DNA of 64,000 nucleotides from Chlorokybus atmophyticus (GCA_009103225.1 RHPI01001202.1:470273-534272), one strand, 5' to 3'. Positions 24,996 through 36,452 are shown, counted from the first letter of the stretch. The notes: generated by a model not told the origin, from the letters alone. Numbers and translations: made by a program.

Positions 24996-27909
24996 GTGGC
25001 GATTGAGATGGTTAGAGAGACGCTTGACCCTTGCTGGTTGGCGTGGAGTAGGTTGAGGCGTCGTCGTCGTGCTCAGTGCATTGACGGCTGCTCGGAGCTG
25101 CTCGCAGACAACCCACTCGACCAGGTCAGTTCAGCGTGTGTATCCTTGATGTTGATATCGATGTACTTGTGGCAATGACTGTGCCACTAGAAATGTTGAT
25201 GTTGTTGTTGGTGGTGGTGTTCTGAGTGTAAGAGCAGCAGAAGCATCGCAACGCAGAACCGTATACAAATTGTGTAAATCCAATATGTGCATGTGTTGAG
25301 TGGGTTCCAGGAGACGGTAGCAGGCCACGATCATTTGCGTCTTGTAACGTGTTTATTGTTTTGCGTCTCAACAGACGCAAAGCCCGTATACAGCATGCAT
25401 GTTTGTTGAATGAAAACGCAGTGCTGACCAAGTACAGTACATTTATGTTGTGTACGCCCTTGCATCTTGCATGCATGATACACAGTGCAACAAGTCACTG
25501 TGTATCATGCGCACGTTGTCTGCGCACCACACTGTGCATCTGGTTGTGATTATGTCCTCACTGTTAGTTTCAGAATGGCTCTTCAAACCACACTGGACAT
25601 GCTTGCAGCTTTGACCCACATCAGTTGGCAGTCAGTCTTTACCCCTCAGGAGAGTATTAACGTTGTTGACGTCACCAGATTCGTACACAGAAACGCACAT
25701 GTATACACGCCTGCGTGTGTGCGCGCATACACGCACATGTGCACACACGCCTGCGCGCATATGTACGTGGCCGGGAGAGAGGGGAACGGGGGGGAGGGGA
25801 GGGGCACCTCAGCGCGTGCAGGAGCGCGCCCTTTATTTTACACATACGCGTTCGCATGCATGCACTCATACCCAAGCATGCGCACACGTGCACCATCAAG
25901 TTTCAATATTGACCAAACAAACACCACGTTGACTTCAACAAGCACGTCATCTCTCACGCAGGCCGCCTGGTGGTTGAAATGCCGCGCGTTGACCCTCGAA
26001 GCTTGGGTCGACGACATCGACATGGACGACGCCACCTCCCCCGCCTCCGGCCTCGACATCGACGACCACGCGACGACTTCCGCCCCCCGGCCCGGAACTT
26101 CCCTGCACGCTCCCTCAACGTCCGCCCCCCGGCCCGGCACTTCGTTCTCGGCGAGCCAGGGCGTGAGACCGGTCACGAGCGCGGGGAGACCGGTGACGGG
26201 GTACGCGAGGCCGGGGACGGCCTCATCCAGGCCGGGGAGTTCTGCAGCACGGCCGAGGACTTCCAGACCCGTCACGGCGTCCACAGGCAGGCAAGCTTAG
26301 GCAAATGAAGCGTACTGACGCGCATTTACACATGCAGACATGTACGCGCACGTGTACGCTCACACGCACACGCACACGCACACGCACACGCGCGCACACA
26401 CACACACGCGCGAGCGCGCGCAAACACGCACACGCACATCCATGCATGCACGCGCGCGCACATGCATACACACGCGCGCGGGCGAGTGCGCCCACTCACC
26501 CACTCACCCACCCATAGACACGTACGCGCAGGCATGCACCACCCAGCACACACACACATACATGCACCCACCCACCCGCCCCCCACACAAGACAAATGAG
26601 GTGCTGTTGTGGGCAGGTTTGTTAGATTGGGTACTGCGTCAATGCTTGGCGACTCATCCGGGACCTTCATTGACGTGAGTGTTGGGTATGTTGACATGCA
26701 AGATACTGCACGCGGTGATGTGTACACGCCACAACAGTGATTTCGACTCTACATGCAGGTGGAGAGACTGGACTTGAAAAAGTATGCAGCAAGGCCGGCA
26801 CTCGCACGCGTAGGAATGAGTAAAGCATCGTTATTCAAGCTCATTTTTCTCAATTTAAGTCATACTACTTATTAGCATTCAACAAATCTCTGTTGTCCTG
26901 CAGGTTTTATGCGACTACATCCTATATTATGACCACAACCCTAAGAAGGCTCTTGAGCTCGCAGCCTTTGCCACTGTGCATGAAAGGTTATGCTTATATA
27001 CTGCCCGTGCCCTGCCCTACAGACAGAACTGGATATAGCAAATCGTTGTTCAAACAAACAATCTCATGAAGCGTGGATGCCCACTATTTTCAGGTATGGC
27101 GATTGGTGGTGGAAAGCGAGGCTCGGCAAGTGTTACTATCAATTGGGACTCGTTCGAGATGCCGAACGACAATTTAAGTCTGCACTTTCCATGCAGGCAT
27201 GAGATGTTGTTTTGCTATTTCCTTTCCATGTCGGTTGTTGGCTTATAACTGACCAAATGAGTGAAGCTTGGTTGTGGCTTGCAGGATAATGTGGGGACCA
27301 CTCTGGAGCTTTGTAAAGTGTACATAAAGCTCGATCAGCCCAACAGCGCGCTTGATGTGTACTCAAAGGTGAGTGTCAGATTGCATGTTGTGTGTATCTA
27401 AGCATGCGAGTGCATGTGCGTGCCTGCAAGCGTGTGCACATCCGTGCACACGTGCATGTGTGTGTATGTATGTGTGCGCGCGCGCGCGTGGCCGCGCGGG
27501 CAGACGCGCACGCATGTGTTCGATTTGCACAACATGAACCTTGTCGTGTACACGGATGTTGGTTGATTTCGACTGTGACACAGGCTGCTGAGCAGCACGC
27601 TGGCGAGGTGTGTCTGCTCCTCGGCGCCGCGCGCATCCACGACGCGATGAGCAACTCCTCTCAAAGTCTGGCACTCTACAAGAAGGTGAGCAGACGGGAG
27701 CCAACACCTGCGTGCGTGGTTCTCTTGCTGACAATGTGCGTGTGTGTGTGCGCGCGCGTGCGTGCTCCTCACCAACACAGGCGTTGAGTTGGGATGCGGT
27801 GTGTGTTGAGGCGGCAGCGTGTGTGGCCGCGCACCACTTCTACGGCGACCACCCAGAGCTCGCGCTCCGCTTCTACCGACGACTACTCCAGGTGGGTATT
27901 GTGTTGGTG

Positions 27910-27943
<34 letters not shown>

Positions 27944-29052
27944 TGCGGCTTGCGCAGATGGGTGTGAGCAATGCGGAGCTGTGGAACAACCTTGGCCTGT
28001 GCTGCTTCTACAGCTCGCAGGTGCGTGTGTATGTGTGTATGTATGTACGTGTGTGAACAAATGCAAGTTCCTTGATGCTGTTGACCTAAGACTATTTCCG
28101 GCTGGATGATACAACAACAATCTGTGTGTGTGGTTGACACAGTATGACATGACGTTGGCGTGCTTTGAGCGCGGTCTCGCCCTCGCCTCAGACGAAGAAG
28201 CCGCCGACATATGGTGAGAACAGGACACGTATCAATGTGTACAATTGGTCTTGATGTGCATGTGGACAAAATTGGTGTTGTCGCAGGTACAATGTGTCGC
28301 ATGTTGCCATCGGTGTTGGCGATCTCGGTCTGGCGTATCAGGCGCTGAAGATCGCCGTGTCGTTGGACGCCAACCACGCTGAATGCTACAACAACCTGGG
28401 GGTTAGTGTGCGAAGCGTGCATTGGTGTAATTGTGTGCGTGCGCACACGCATGTGTGTTCAGTGTGCACACGCTCGCACGCTCGCACGCAGACACACGCG
28501 CACTTCTACACTCATGTGCACGTATCTGGGTGTCTGGACGTGCGTATGTATTACAGCAGCTCGTCAAGATCGCATCACCATTGTTCCTTGGTTAGATGCT
28601 GGAGTTGAGGCGGGGCGACATCGACCAGGCGCGCGCGAGTTTCGCCGCGGCGATGAGGCTGTCGGGTGCGTTGTTCGAGCCGGCATTCAACGCGGCGCTG
28701 CTCGAGTACAGACTCGGGGACATGCAGGTTTGTGTGGGTGTATGGGTGCAGTAATCCCTCCATCGGAATTACCGTTTCGCGCATACGTTGCTTCATCTCA
28801 CGTTGATATCTAATCCTGAGTGTAGGCATCCACATGCAGTGGATGAGTAACTGTGTGTACTGAGTGTGGCAAGCGAGCCAAACTGTTGCTGTTACAGACA
28901 TGACCCAACATGTGTTCTTGCTTTGTGTTGAATGGTGGCTCTCTTTCGTGCAGGAGAGCTTCAGGCTTGTGAACCTGTCGCTGAAGGCGTTCCCGGGACA
29001 CAGCGAGTCCCAGGAGCTGCTCAGGACACTGCAGCAGCTCTTTATGAGCTGA
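24996..29052 (+). CDS. BBS8: BBS8 / TTC8, BBSome subunit
   Basis: Fourteen exons: 24996-25124, 25962-26290, 26617-26674, 26759-26809, 26904-26986, 27094-27196, 27285-27368, 27584-27685, 27781-27891, 27958-28020, 28143-28213, 28287-28401, 28596-28727 and 28954-29052, giving 509 aa with all phases consistent. The N-terminus (WLAWSRLRRRRRAQC, DQAAWWLKCRALT) and the characteristic RPGTS/RPVTSAGRPVTG linker lead into RFVRLGTASML and DWWWKARLGKCYYQLG. TPR repeats follow, including ALRFYRRLLQMGV, LWNNLGLCCFYSSQYDMTL, WYNVSHVAIGVGD and ECYNNLG. BBS8 is a TPR subunit of the BBSome, which moves membrane proteins in cilia by IFT. Two introns need GC donors (after 26290 and after 27196). Intron 9 is 66 nt and holds an AAC repeat. 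The start could be the ATG at 25008. Confidence 0.97.
26300..26580. repeat. Alternating CA/CG tract in BBS8 intron 2
   Basis: Nearly continuous CACACG, CGCGCA and ACACAC sequence over about 250 bp, right after the GC donor. Prone to Z-DNA and to polymerase slippage. Confidence 0.8.
27911..27942 (+). repeat. (AAC)n microsatellite in a 66-nt intron
   Basis: About ten AAC triplets fill half of BBS8 intron 9 (27892-27957). Confidence 0.95.
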
Positions 29053-29561
29053 CACATTTGGGGGGACATGGAGAATGCCAAAGAGGTTGGAGGGTATGCA
29101 CACAAGGAGATTAAGGGTTGGAATATAGCAGCATTTGGTCTCTTCCCCAAAGCCTTAGCCTTCACTTCTTGGACTAGCAGTTGTAAGCAAAGTTTAAAGA
29201 GGAATTTGTAGATACACGCAATGTACAGTTGTCGATGCCGGCTGCATCATTGATGATGATGGGAACTTTTTGTCTTGATCATGTTTATTGTGAGGTTGAA
29301 CATTAGGGCAACAACAAAACAATGATCAATGATTATTGAAGTCACGCCTTTTCCGTACGCCCTCCCGTGATCTAAGCTAGGGCTGGCGCTACAGGGCGAG
29401 CGCAAAAAATAGCGCGCATTTATCTATGGTACTACCGCTTGTGGTTACAGGCTGTAACATACAGCTTAGCTAACTACACAACGGATGAATGATAATATAA
29501 CAAAATGCGAATGGAATAAGAAAGAGAGGGAAATTTAGTCGAACACAATACTAATGTACAG
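29053..29561. other. 3' flank of BBS8 and of the convergent membrane-protein gene
   Basis: TGTAA at 29182-29186 lies 130 bp after the BBS8 stop and is the likely polyadenylation signal. No ORF of interest. Confidence 0.5.
29182..29186 (+). terminator. TGTAA polyadenylation signal, BBS8
   Basis: The pentamer used by chlorophyte algae, in the 3' flank 130 bp after the stop. Short motif, so chance occurrence is possible; its repeated placement after other genes supports it. Confidence 0.5.
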
Positions 29562-31715
29562 CTACCTGGCTGCTCCTTCCCTGCATATTTGCCAGTGCGC
29601 CTCGATGAGACCCAACGCTGGATGACTCTCGCTCACACCCAACACCAAGAACTGGTTCACCCTGTTTGAGGACCATGATTAGCTTGTGTGGTTGTTGTGT
29701 ATGTCATTCCAAGGTTGAACAATTGTGGGTGTCATGTGTGCATGTGTGTGTGGGTTCCTTTCTTATGGGTTTCTTGCCTTGTGGCTTGCAGCTTATCGTC
29801 CCACATCGGCCCGTCCACACGCAGCATGAACAACGCCTCCCCTTGACCACCTGCGAGAAGCACAACAATGAGAGAGATGAGCCCACGGTGAATGCAGGTG
29901 CACACATGTTGCTTTCACGTACATAGGACTGTGAGCAGCATCATTCAATCACCATGCGATACTGATAGTAAGCAGTGAATCAACGCAAGTGCTCCCATTT
30001 CATGCTGTTGAGCACGCACGCACACGCACACACACGTACGCGCACATTCAAGCTCATACCATGCAGCATTCTCAACGCTCGTCTCTGTTCCCTTCCTTCC
30101 TCTCCCTCTCCCTCTCCTTCTCCCATCTCACTTTCCCCACAACCAGAAGTTGGCCTCCCCGGTCCGGACCCGGCCGAGGACGAGGACGCGGGCGACCCCA
30201 ACCCGAGGACGTACGCGCGCATGCCCTCGGACGACATGGCCGCGACGCCCTTGCTGAGGAGGAAGGAGTGGGCGCGCCAGAGGACGGCGTCCGAACCACA
30301 CGCGCCCAACACCTGGTGGGTGTGACGCGTATGTTAAGCGTTACTTTGCTAGCTAACAAAGTAACGCTTGCTGCTAACAAGCGAGTCAACAAACGCGCAC
30401 GCGCATGCGTACGCAAGCGCACATGCAGGCGCTTGAACACGCGCACACGCACACACATGCACGCACACACGCGTACACGCACCCGCACCCGCACAGACAC
30501 GTACCCACACACATCCACCAATACACACACGCGCATAGAGTCCACTTCAACTCTGTGTGTACCTGTGTGATGTCCATGCCGCTCGGGACCTCCATCAGCG
30601 GCGGTTTCTCGCTGAACCTGGCGCCGATTTCGCACTCGTTGCCTGCTGTCCTGGCCTCCTCAAGCGCATTTGGCCCTGATACCAATGGGGAAGTACATTA
30701 TATCCATGACAAGTGTAGCCCTGATATCAACTTGGCAGCAGATGTATCTGACTCACCTGCAACGATATTGAGCAGGCGATGCAGGGATCTGTCGCCGATA
30801 TCGGCTAGGAGGGTGCGTGGGGCATCGATATAAGCGCATGGTTGGGTGAGGAAGTGCTGAATCTGAGTGGATTTCAGCCCCGAGGCCGGGCACATCGGCG
30901 ATATCGACCGCGAGAGAAGCAGCGAGCGCGACAATGATGACTCCAACATCACGCGCTGCTGAGAACGATAACTCGCACCATCCTGACTATATGTGTGGCC
31001 ACCTCCTCCTCCTCCTCCTCCTAACAACATTACTCCTGCTCCACCTTCTGCTACTCCACCTCTATGCGCCACCACAACCAACACCATAGCCACCTGAGAG
31101 ACATAGCACATAAATGATGTTCGATGGAGATAACACCTTTTCTTCTGCACTGTACGCATGATGTGTGGGTGGGTGGGCGTGTGGGTGTGGCTGTGGGTGT
31201 GGGTGTGGGTGTGGGTGTGGGTGTGGGTGTGGGTGTGGGTGTGGGTGTGGGTGTGGGTGTGGGTGGATGTGAATGTAATTGTGGGTTTGTATACCATAAG
31301 CAGGGCGGAGAGAGCTGAGACTGCGCTGCGGTGAGAAAACTGTGGCATGCCGATGAAGGCCGGGGATGCGATATCCACGACGTGCTCCGGGATCTCAACC
31401 CTCAAGCTGACAGAGCACAACCATGATATCAAACGAGACACACTTTTTCAAATCATAGCTTCAAGACATGCAAATGACCTACCTCCTGAATCGTTTGGCT
31501 CTTCTCTGGCCAGGTGTTCCCGAGTCTTGTCCGTTGCAGCAGGATGATGAAGAGGATGAGGATGATAAGGACGTTATAATGGGTGACATGGAGGTGGAGG
31601 CCGAGTGTGAGGAGGGAGTTAAGGAGGCGGCTGAGGAGACACCGCCGCCGCCGCCCATGTTGTTGTGGTGGTGCTCCCCGTAGCTGAAGCTGGCAGCGTG
31701 GCCGCGGTTCGCCAT
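29562..31715 (-). CDS. Unrecognised single-pass membrane protein
   Basis: Seven exons with consistent phases: 31483-31715, 31295-31406, 30757-31093, 30563-30675, 30132-30312, 29778-29850 and 29562-29661, giving about 382 aa. I do not recognise the family. The N-terminal 75 residues are Gly/Ser/His-rich and low-complexity, followed by a basic RRAKRF patch. One hydrophobic segment, about 25 residues (ALSALLMVAMVLVVVAH), follows, then a Gly run. After that comes a folded-looking C-terminal half with Cys, Pro and charged residues (HFLTQPCAYIDAP, LHRLLNIV, NECEIGARFSEKPPLMEVP, VLWRAHSFLLSKGV, ALFMLRVDGPMWDDKL, NQFLVLGVSESHPALGLIEAHW). The layout suggests cytosolic N-tail, one TM, then a lumenal or extracellular domain; this is inference. 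The last intron uses a GC donor (exon ends 29778). An ATG 36 bp further upstream is also in frame. Confidence 0.65.
31159..31266. repeat. (GTGGGT)n hexanucleotide repeat in intron 2
   Basis: About 15 copies of GTGGGT on the plus strand inside intron 2 of the membrane-protein gene (31094-31294). G-rich on the non-transcribed side, so G-quadruplex formation is possible. Confidence 0.9.
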
Positions 31716-32323
31716 CACGCCCGCGGGGCTACACCTATACGACGTCGTCATACACGCTGATCATCTCGGAGCTGAGGCCGCCATACCAGTCTAACCTGGC
31801 CTAGCAGAGTCTGGTCTGGTCTGGTCTGGTCTGGACTGGACTGGGGTAGTCCACTGACTTGACTAGTATGGCCTGGGCTGGCTGAACTACACTACCTGGC
31901 TAGGGAGCGAGGGCACGAGAGCAATCCACCTGATCCCCTAAGCAACTGTACTTGCGCATATCCCTCTCTGACGAAACTGTAGCCAACGCCGCCAACGTCA
32001 ACGCTGCCGCCGCCGCCGCCTTCGCCAGCCCTAACACTGACTATACTTCGTCCCTGCATGTCAAAGGTTTCTTCATGCACGTGACTATGACGACGACCGA
32101 ATTAGCACCTCCCGACCCTGATCGTACGAACCGCATCTTTTGGTCGCAACCAAGCTTAGCACCCAGATCCGGATCCACATGACTGGCGGGAACGTGAGGA
32201 AGTTTTCAATTCGATTCATTTTCGCGGGAAAGCGTTGTCAAAACAAAGCAGCGGCACATTCCCGCTAGTTTGGCGGCAGCGGCGGTGTGGTTGTCAGTGT
32301 GGTTGGCGTTGTCGTTGGCGGTG
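31716..32323. promoter_or_regulatory. Divergent region, membrane protein / SepF
   Basis: 608 bp between start codons. It contains a TCTGG/ACTGG pentamer run at about 31808-31843. It also holds a 240-bp ORF-like stretch with GCC runs (31952-32182) that I could not support as a gene. No clear core promoter motif. Confidence 0.4.
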
Positions 32324-33444
32324 ATGGCGGCGGCGGTGGGGACGGGGTTGAAGGTGGGAGGGGCGACGGGGGTTGGGAGGCTGGATGTGTGCAGGACGAG
32401 CGGGTCGAAGAGAGGGAGCAGCAGGCAGCCGTTGAGGAGTCAGCCAGTGCAGGCGGCGCTGGACACCAGGCCACTGCACTTGTCATCCCGCCAGCACCAT
32501 CAACAGCAAAAGGAGCAGCAGCAACAACATGCTCAGGCATACCAGCAGCAACACGAGGGCGGGACGACAGGTATTCTGAGCAGAGTGCATGATTTCCTCT
32601 TTGCTGAGGAGGGAGGAGAGGCAGGCGACTATGCCGCTGCTGCTGCCGCCGCCGCCGCCGCCACGGACAGCAATCAGAGAGTCACGGGCAACGCCGCCAC
32701 CATCGCCACCCCCACCCATACCCATCAGGACACGCATGCCGCAGACGCCGCCGCTGCTGCTGCTGCAGCCCAGGCAAGCATGAGCATGACACTAACACCC
32801 TTCATGACAATGCACAGTACAGCAATGACATGGACGAGAACATCTCTCATGACAAGGATGATGCCAACCAGGTGCTGAAGCTGGAGCCGGAGGCCATCGG
32901 CGATGTGTGGGATGTGGCCATCCAGGCACTCAGGGAACGCCGCGCAGTCATACTGTCCACCAGACGCATGGCATCCCCCGACGCCCAGCGAGCTGTCGAC
33001 TTCCTTGCCGGAGGTGAGACTGATTGGCATGTTCAGATATGATAGCAGTGTCGATGACTACATTGCTGATGACGCTTGTATCCTGACACAACGCTCTGGA
33101 GTGATGATAATCGTGATCATAATGGCCATTGCGGATGTTGGTGATGTTGGTGTAGGATGATGCTGCTGCTGCTGTTATTGTTTGTGTTGTTGTTTGCGTC
33201 ATGGTGTGGTTGATTGTTGTTACCTTGTGGTGCTGTGGCAGCCACGCAGATAGTGTACGGTCACGTGGAATCGCTTGGCGATGGGATCTTCCTTTTTACG
33301 CCGTCAACGGCGAGCGTGCGGGTATGGGGAACGCCCTCAGCGGATAAACCGCGCAGTGCCAACTCGCCCGGTCTGCTCGGCTTCCTCAAGCACGCTGGAT
33401 CAATGCTCACTGGTGGTTCACAACGGGAAAGGGAGACGCAATGA
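32324..33444 (+). CDS. SepF-like plastid division protein (DUF552)
   Basis: Three exons: 32324-32773, 32818-33013 and 33242-33444, giving 282 aa. The first 150 residues form a long Ala/Gln/His-rich leader that includes a poly-Gln stretch and poly-Ala runs, and probably a transit peptide. The C-terminal part is a SepF domain: VLKLEPEAI, VAIQALRERRAVILSTRRM, DAQRAVDFLAG, then YGHVESLGDGIFLFTPSTASVRV. In cyanobacteria (Cdv2) and Gram-positive bacteria SepF tethers FtsZ to the membrane at the division site, so a role at the stromal FtsZ ring is the natural inference. Intron 1 is only 44 nt, has a GC donor (after 32773) and a CTAAC branch-point-like word. The tail (about 30 residues) is species-specific. 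Confidence 0.85.
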
Positions 33445-34187
33445 CAAAGGGTGTGATCGCAATTTCAACAAGACCACTTGCAAATGAGGAGTGGTTTGCG
33501 GCCCCTCATTGGCGGCCGCATATGTACAGTTATGAGATGCACCGATAGGGTAGTACCAATGTTTGACACAGCATTGACTTGGTGTGAACTACATACAAAC
33601 AACTGCACTAGACATGTGTAATGATTCGACACGTGTTGCATGCACAGTACCTGCAACACGTGTCTCGTACGTTTGCATGCACAGTACCACGCAACATGTG
33701 CAACTTTGTTTCAGCAGGGTCTGGGCGTTCCCAATGCGCGCATTGCATACTTGGTGCGAGCATGCATCAGTTACAAATCATTGCCTGCATGTCCTGTCTG
33801 CTTACAATGCATGATGTGCACACTCTCTGCATGTACAACATACGCTGTGGTTATGGCTGCGTGCTTACCTTTGACTGAAAGCAACACAAACAGGGCGACG
33901 ATGCAACTGCTGCTTTCTGCATACGTCTCCGATGTTGCCACCCACTCGCTCTCGAGGTTTGTGGATGTGTTGTGATGCTATGCATATTTTGAAGAAGAAG
34001 AGGCTACACGTTCCATACCCTTGTTTTATCCGTTGTGCACAATATGCACTTGTCACAATGCAAACACATGGTTGGACATACTTACAAACGCATACAGCTT
34101 GTCGGGTCAAGGAAAATGCCGTTACGAATGTTCATGTCGGGCTATGTTGGTGGCATGGACATATGTACAAAACTGTTGATGCTTTAG
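33445..34187. other. Noncoding 3' flanks of SepF and ECM4 genes
   Basis: Convergent 3' ends. It contains a 13-bp perfect inverted repeat at 33628-33664 and TTACA near 34081 (TGTAA on the ECM4 strand). No gene is supported. Confidence 0.5.
33628..33664. repeat. Perfect 13-bp inverted repeat (hairpin) with duplicated loop word
   Basis: GACACGTGTTGCA at 33628-33640 and its exact reverse complement at 33652-33664, 11-nt loop. The loop word GCATGCACAGTACC recurs once more just downstream (about 33675-33688), next to a partial stem GCAACATGTG. Confidence 0.85.
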
Positions 34188-36269
34188 CTAAACAGCCACC
34201 TTTGTTCGCGTATCGGCGAGCAGCGCAACTGCTGGTGTTACGGGCACGATGCCGCCAGGGTTCAACGGGAATAAGCTGCCGAAATAACTTTTCCGCACAG
34301 CCTCAAGGCTGCATGTCTTCGACACACCGGGCAACTGCAAATGCACAAAGTAAGGTTGTGTGTGTTGTTGTCTGACAGTACTAGGTGTTGATTCTTCTTG
34401 TGTGTGTGTGTGTGTATGTGCTACGCGCACCTGGTAAAACCTTTGCATGTACTTGTACAGATTGGGGTAATCTGCGATTCGGCGCTTACAACACTTAAAC
34501 AGCACTGTTGCAAAGAGAGTATAATGATATTGGTACTGGCATCAACTGTTGCACGCTCACCATAAGCAACGCAACCCCTTACCATAGTAGACGGCGTCAA
34601 ATCGGAAAAGTGTGGTAAATAACCGCACATCTGCTAGCGTGGGTTGGTCACCACAAAGATATGACCTGCAAAAGCGAGCATGAGCTCACCTGTTTGTACA
34701 TGTCAAAGCGTGGCACAAATATGCAAGAAGCATCATGTGCACCGTTGTGTCAACTGCTTCTCAATGGCGTCCAAGGTCTCAAACAGGGCAGCTACCGCTC
34801 CATCGTATGCACCCTGCATGCTTGCAGATGAGCTGGCGACAACAACCTACATTGTCAGCCAAGCAGCTTTTGACTATGTCTTGACTTGCCTGTGATGTTG
34901 CAAACCCGCAGCGATACACGCCATTGTTCACCGTGTTATAGATTCGGTCATTCCAGGCCTCCATTTCAGACAGTGATGATGATGGCGCCAAGTCAAGAGT
35001 TGGATTTGAGGCGCATGTGTTGAAACTGGAATTCAGTATCTCTGCAAATCAGCTTTATGTCACAGACGGAAAACCACTTAAGAGGCTGATCATGCCGACA
35101 CACCAACTACACAGTTACTGACCACAGAGCAAAGGGGCGCACCAATAATCTCAGCACTTTCGTTGTTGACAACCCTTTTCTCCACCGTGTCATACAACAT
35201 TGGTACTGTCGCTCGGCCACTGTTGCGCAAGCAGATGTATATCACATATCGTCTGTGTGTCCCCACCACTTAATAGCTACTGGAGCAAGGCATATTGGTC
35301 TCACCTCCAAGAGCTGTCTGCCACCAAGTACACATCTCGCACAGTCGCCTGCCCCTCAGCTTGGTCAGCGCTGGGCGAGAGAACTCCAGGTTCAACCTCA
35401 GGTGGTGCACCAGCAGGATCAAACACCCAGAGCCCAGTCGGTCCAGGAGAGGCAATAGAGAGAGGGACTGCTTCCTCCAAGCCCTGCAACATACACGCAT
35501 ACGAAAAGCTACTCATCTGTTTCAAAACCAAAATATTGTTGATGGTGGTGTCGATGATGCTGGTGGTGGTGAGACAGCCATAACGGTATGTACCTTGAGT
35601 GCATGAACAATCATGGTGCGGTGCGCCCAGGGACAAGAAAGTGCTGCATAGAGATGGTACCGGCCAGCTTCAGACCTGCAAGCATGCAGTAACGCATGAT
35701 GCTGCATGCTGCGAAGCTGTCAACAGATTGGCATGCATCCAAGATGGGGCCTGACCTGTCAATGGCATCAACACGGTTGCGAAACTGGCTGGTAGGCCTT
35801 TGGTACGCCCCGCTCTTATCGCTTGGAGCCAGCTGCCAACAGTGGCACACATGTTGCGGCTCCCATGCTTATTACAAGTACGTCGCTTGCTGACATGGAG
35901 TCAACGGTAGGGACAGAAGATAGTCGCAACAACTTGCATGCATGCACGCAGACAAATTCACCTAACTGAGCGACAGCATGCAAGCAGACACGCGAAGCAT
36001 ACGTGCGGGTCAAGTCACCGCATTTGAACTTTGAGACAGCTTTCCCCCTAGCCTACCTGTGACATCATGATCTTCCAAACAGTGGTCCATGCTGCCCTGG
36101 CCACCCGCACCAGCAAGCCAGGAGGCAGTCCCCGCTGCCGCTGGGCGCTGCACCGGGTGATCTGCTTCTGCTTGGTCAAGCTGTTCATACGTCTCCGGCC
36201 ACCCCTGCCTGCCGACGACAACGGCAGCGACACGGGCACTGACGCTGGCGCCCACACCGCCAACGACAT
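34188..36269 (-). CDS. Glutathionyl-hydroquinone reductase (Xi-class GST, ECM4/YqjG family)
   Basis: Ten exons: 36057-36269, 35756-35832, 35594-35675, 35305-35483, 35143-35219, 34890-35041, 34755-34813, 34583-34665, 34431-34504 and 34188-34334, giving 380 aa. Exon 1 is a basic, Ser/Ala-rich organelle-targeting sequence ending in [11 protein letters not shown]. The enzyme then reads [42 protein letters not shown] (CPWA holds the catalytic Cys), [67 protein letters not shown] and [11 protein letters not shown]. These enzymes reduce glutathionyl-quinones with glutathione. Intron 6 has a GC donor (exon ends 34890). Start choice: ATG at 36269 fits the transit peptide; an upstream in-frame ATG is at 36293. 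It is divergent from the Cu-ATPase. Confidence 0.93.
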
Positions 36270-36452
36270 CCTGCCACCTTGACCACAGCACACAAGTGCT
36301 GCTGTAAGAGGTTTGACACTGCTCGCCTGCGTTAAGGTACTGTACTCCGCACCTTAATCAGGTCCATTGCCAGGGCGTTCAGTGCCTTAACCATATCTAT
36401 CCGGTGCGTTCAGTGGCTTAACGTGCAAATCTGCTTGTGGGTGAGGTTGACG
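36270..36452. promoter_or_regulatory. Compact divergent promoter, ECM4 / Cu-ATPase
   Basis: 183 bp between start codons. The word GCGTTCAGTGxCTTAAC occurs twice (about 36373-36390 and 36406-36423), and CGTTAAGG/CCTTAATC words flank it. These look like paired protein-binding sites; no factor can be named. Confidence 0.5.

Noticed and set aside
26300-26580. CRISPR-like or satellite array
   Set aside because: No regular repeat-spacer pattern; plain dinucleotide low complexity in an intron.
32270-32878. 202-codon ORF read straight through the SepF first intron
   Set aside because: The extension after residue 150 ends in a frameshifted tail; splicing the 44-nt intron restores the SepF domain.
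36067-36282. 71-codon plus-strand ORF opposite ECM4 exon 1
   Set aside because: It is the antisense reading of the transit-peptide exon (36057-36269), which has splice and phase support on the minus strand.
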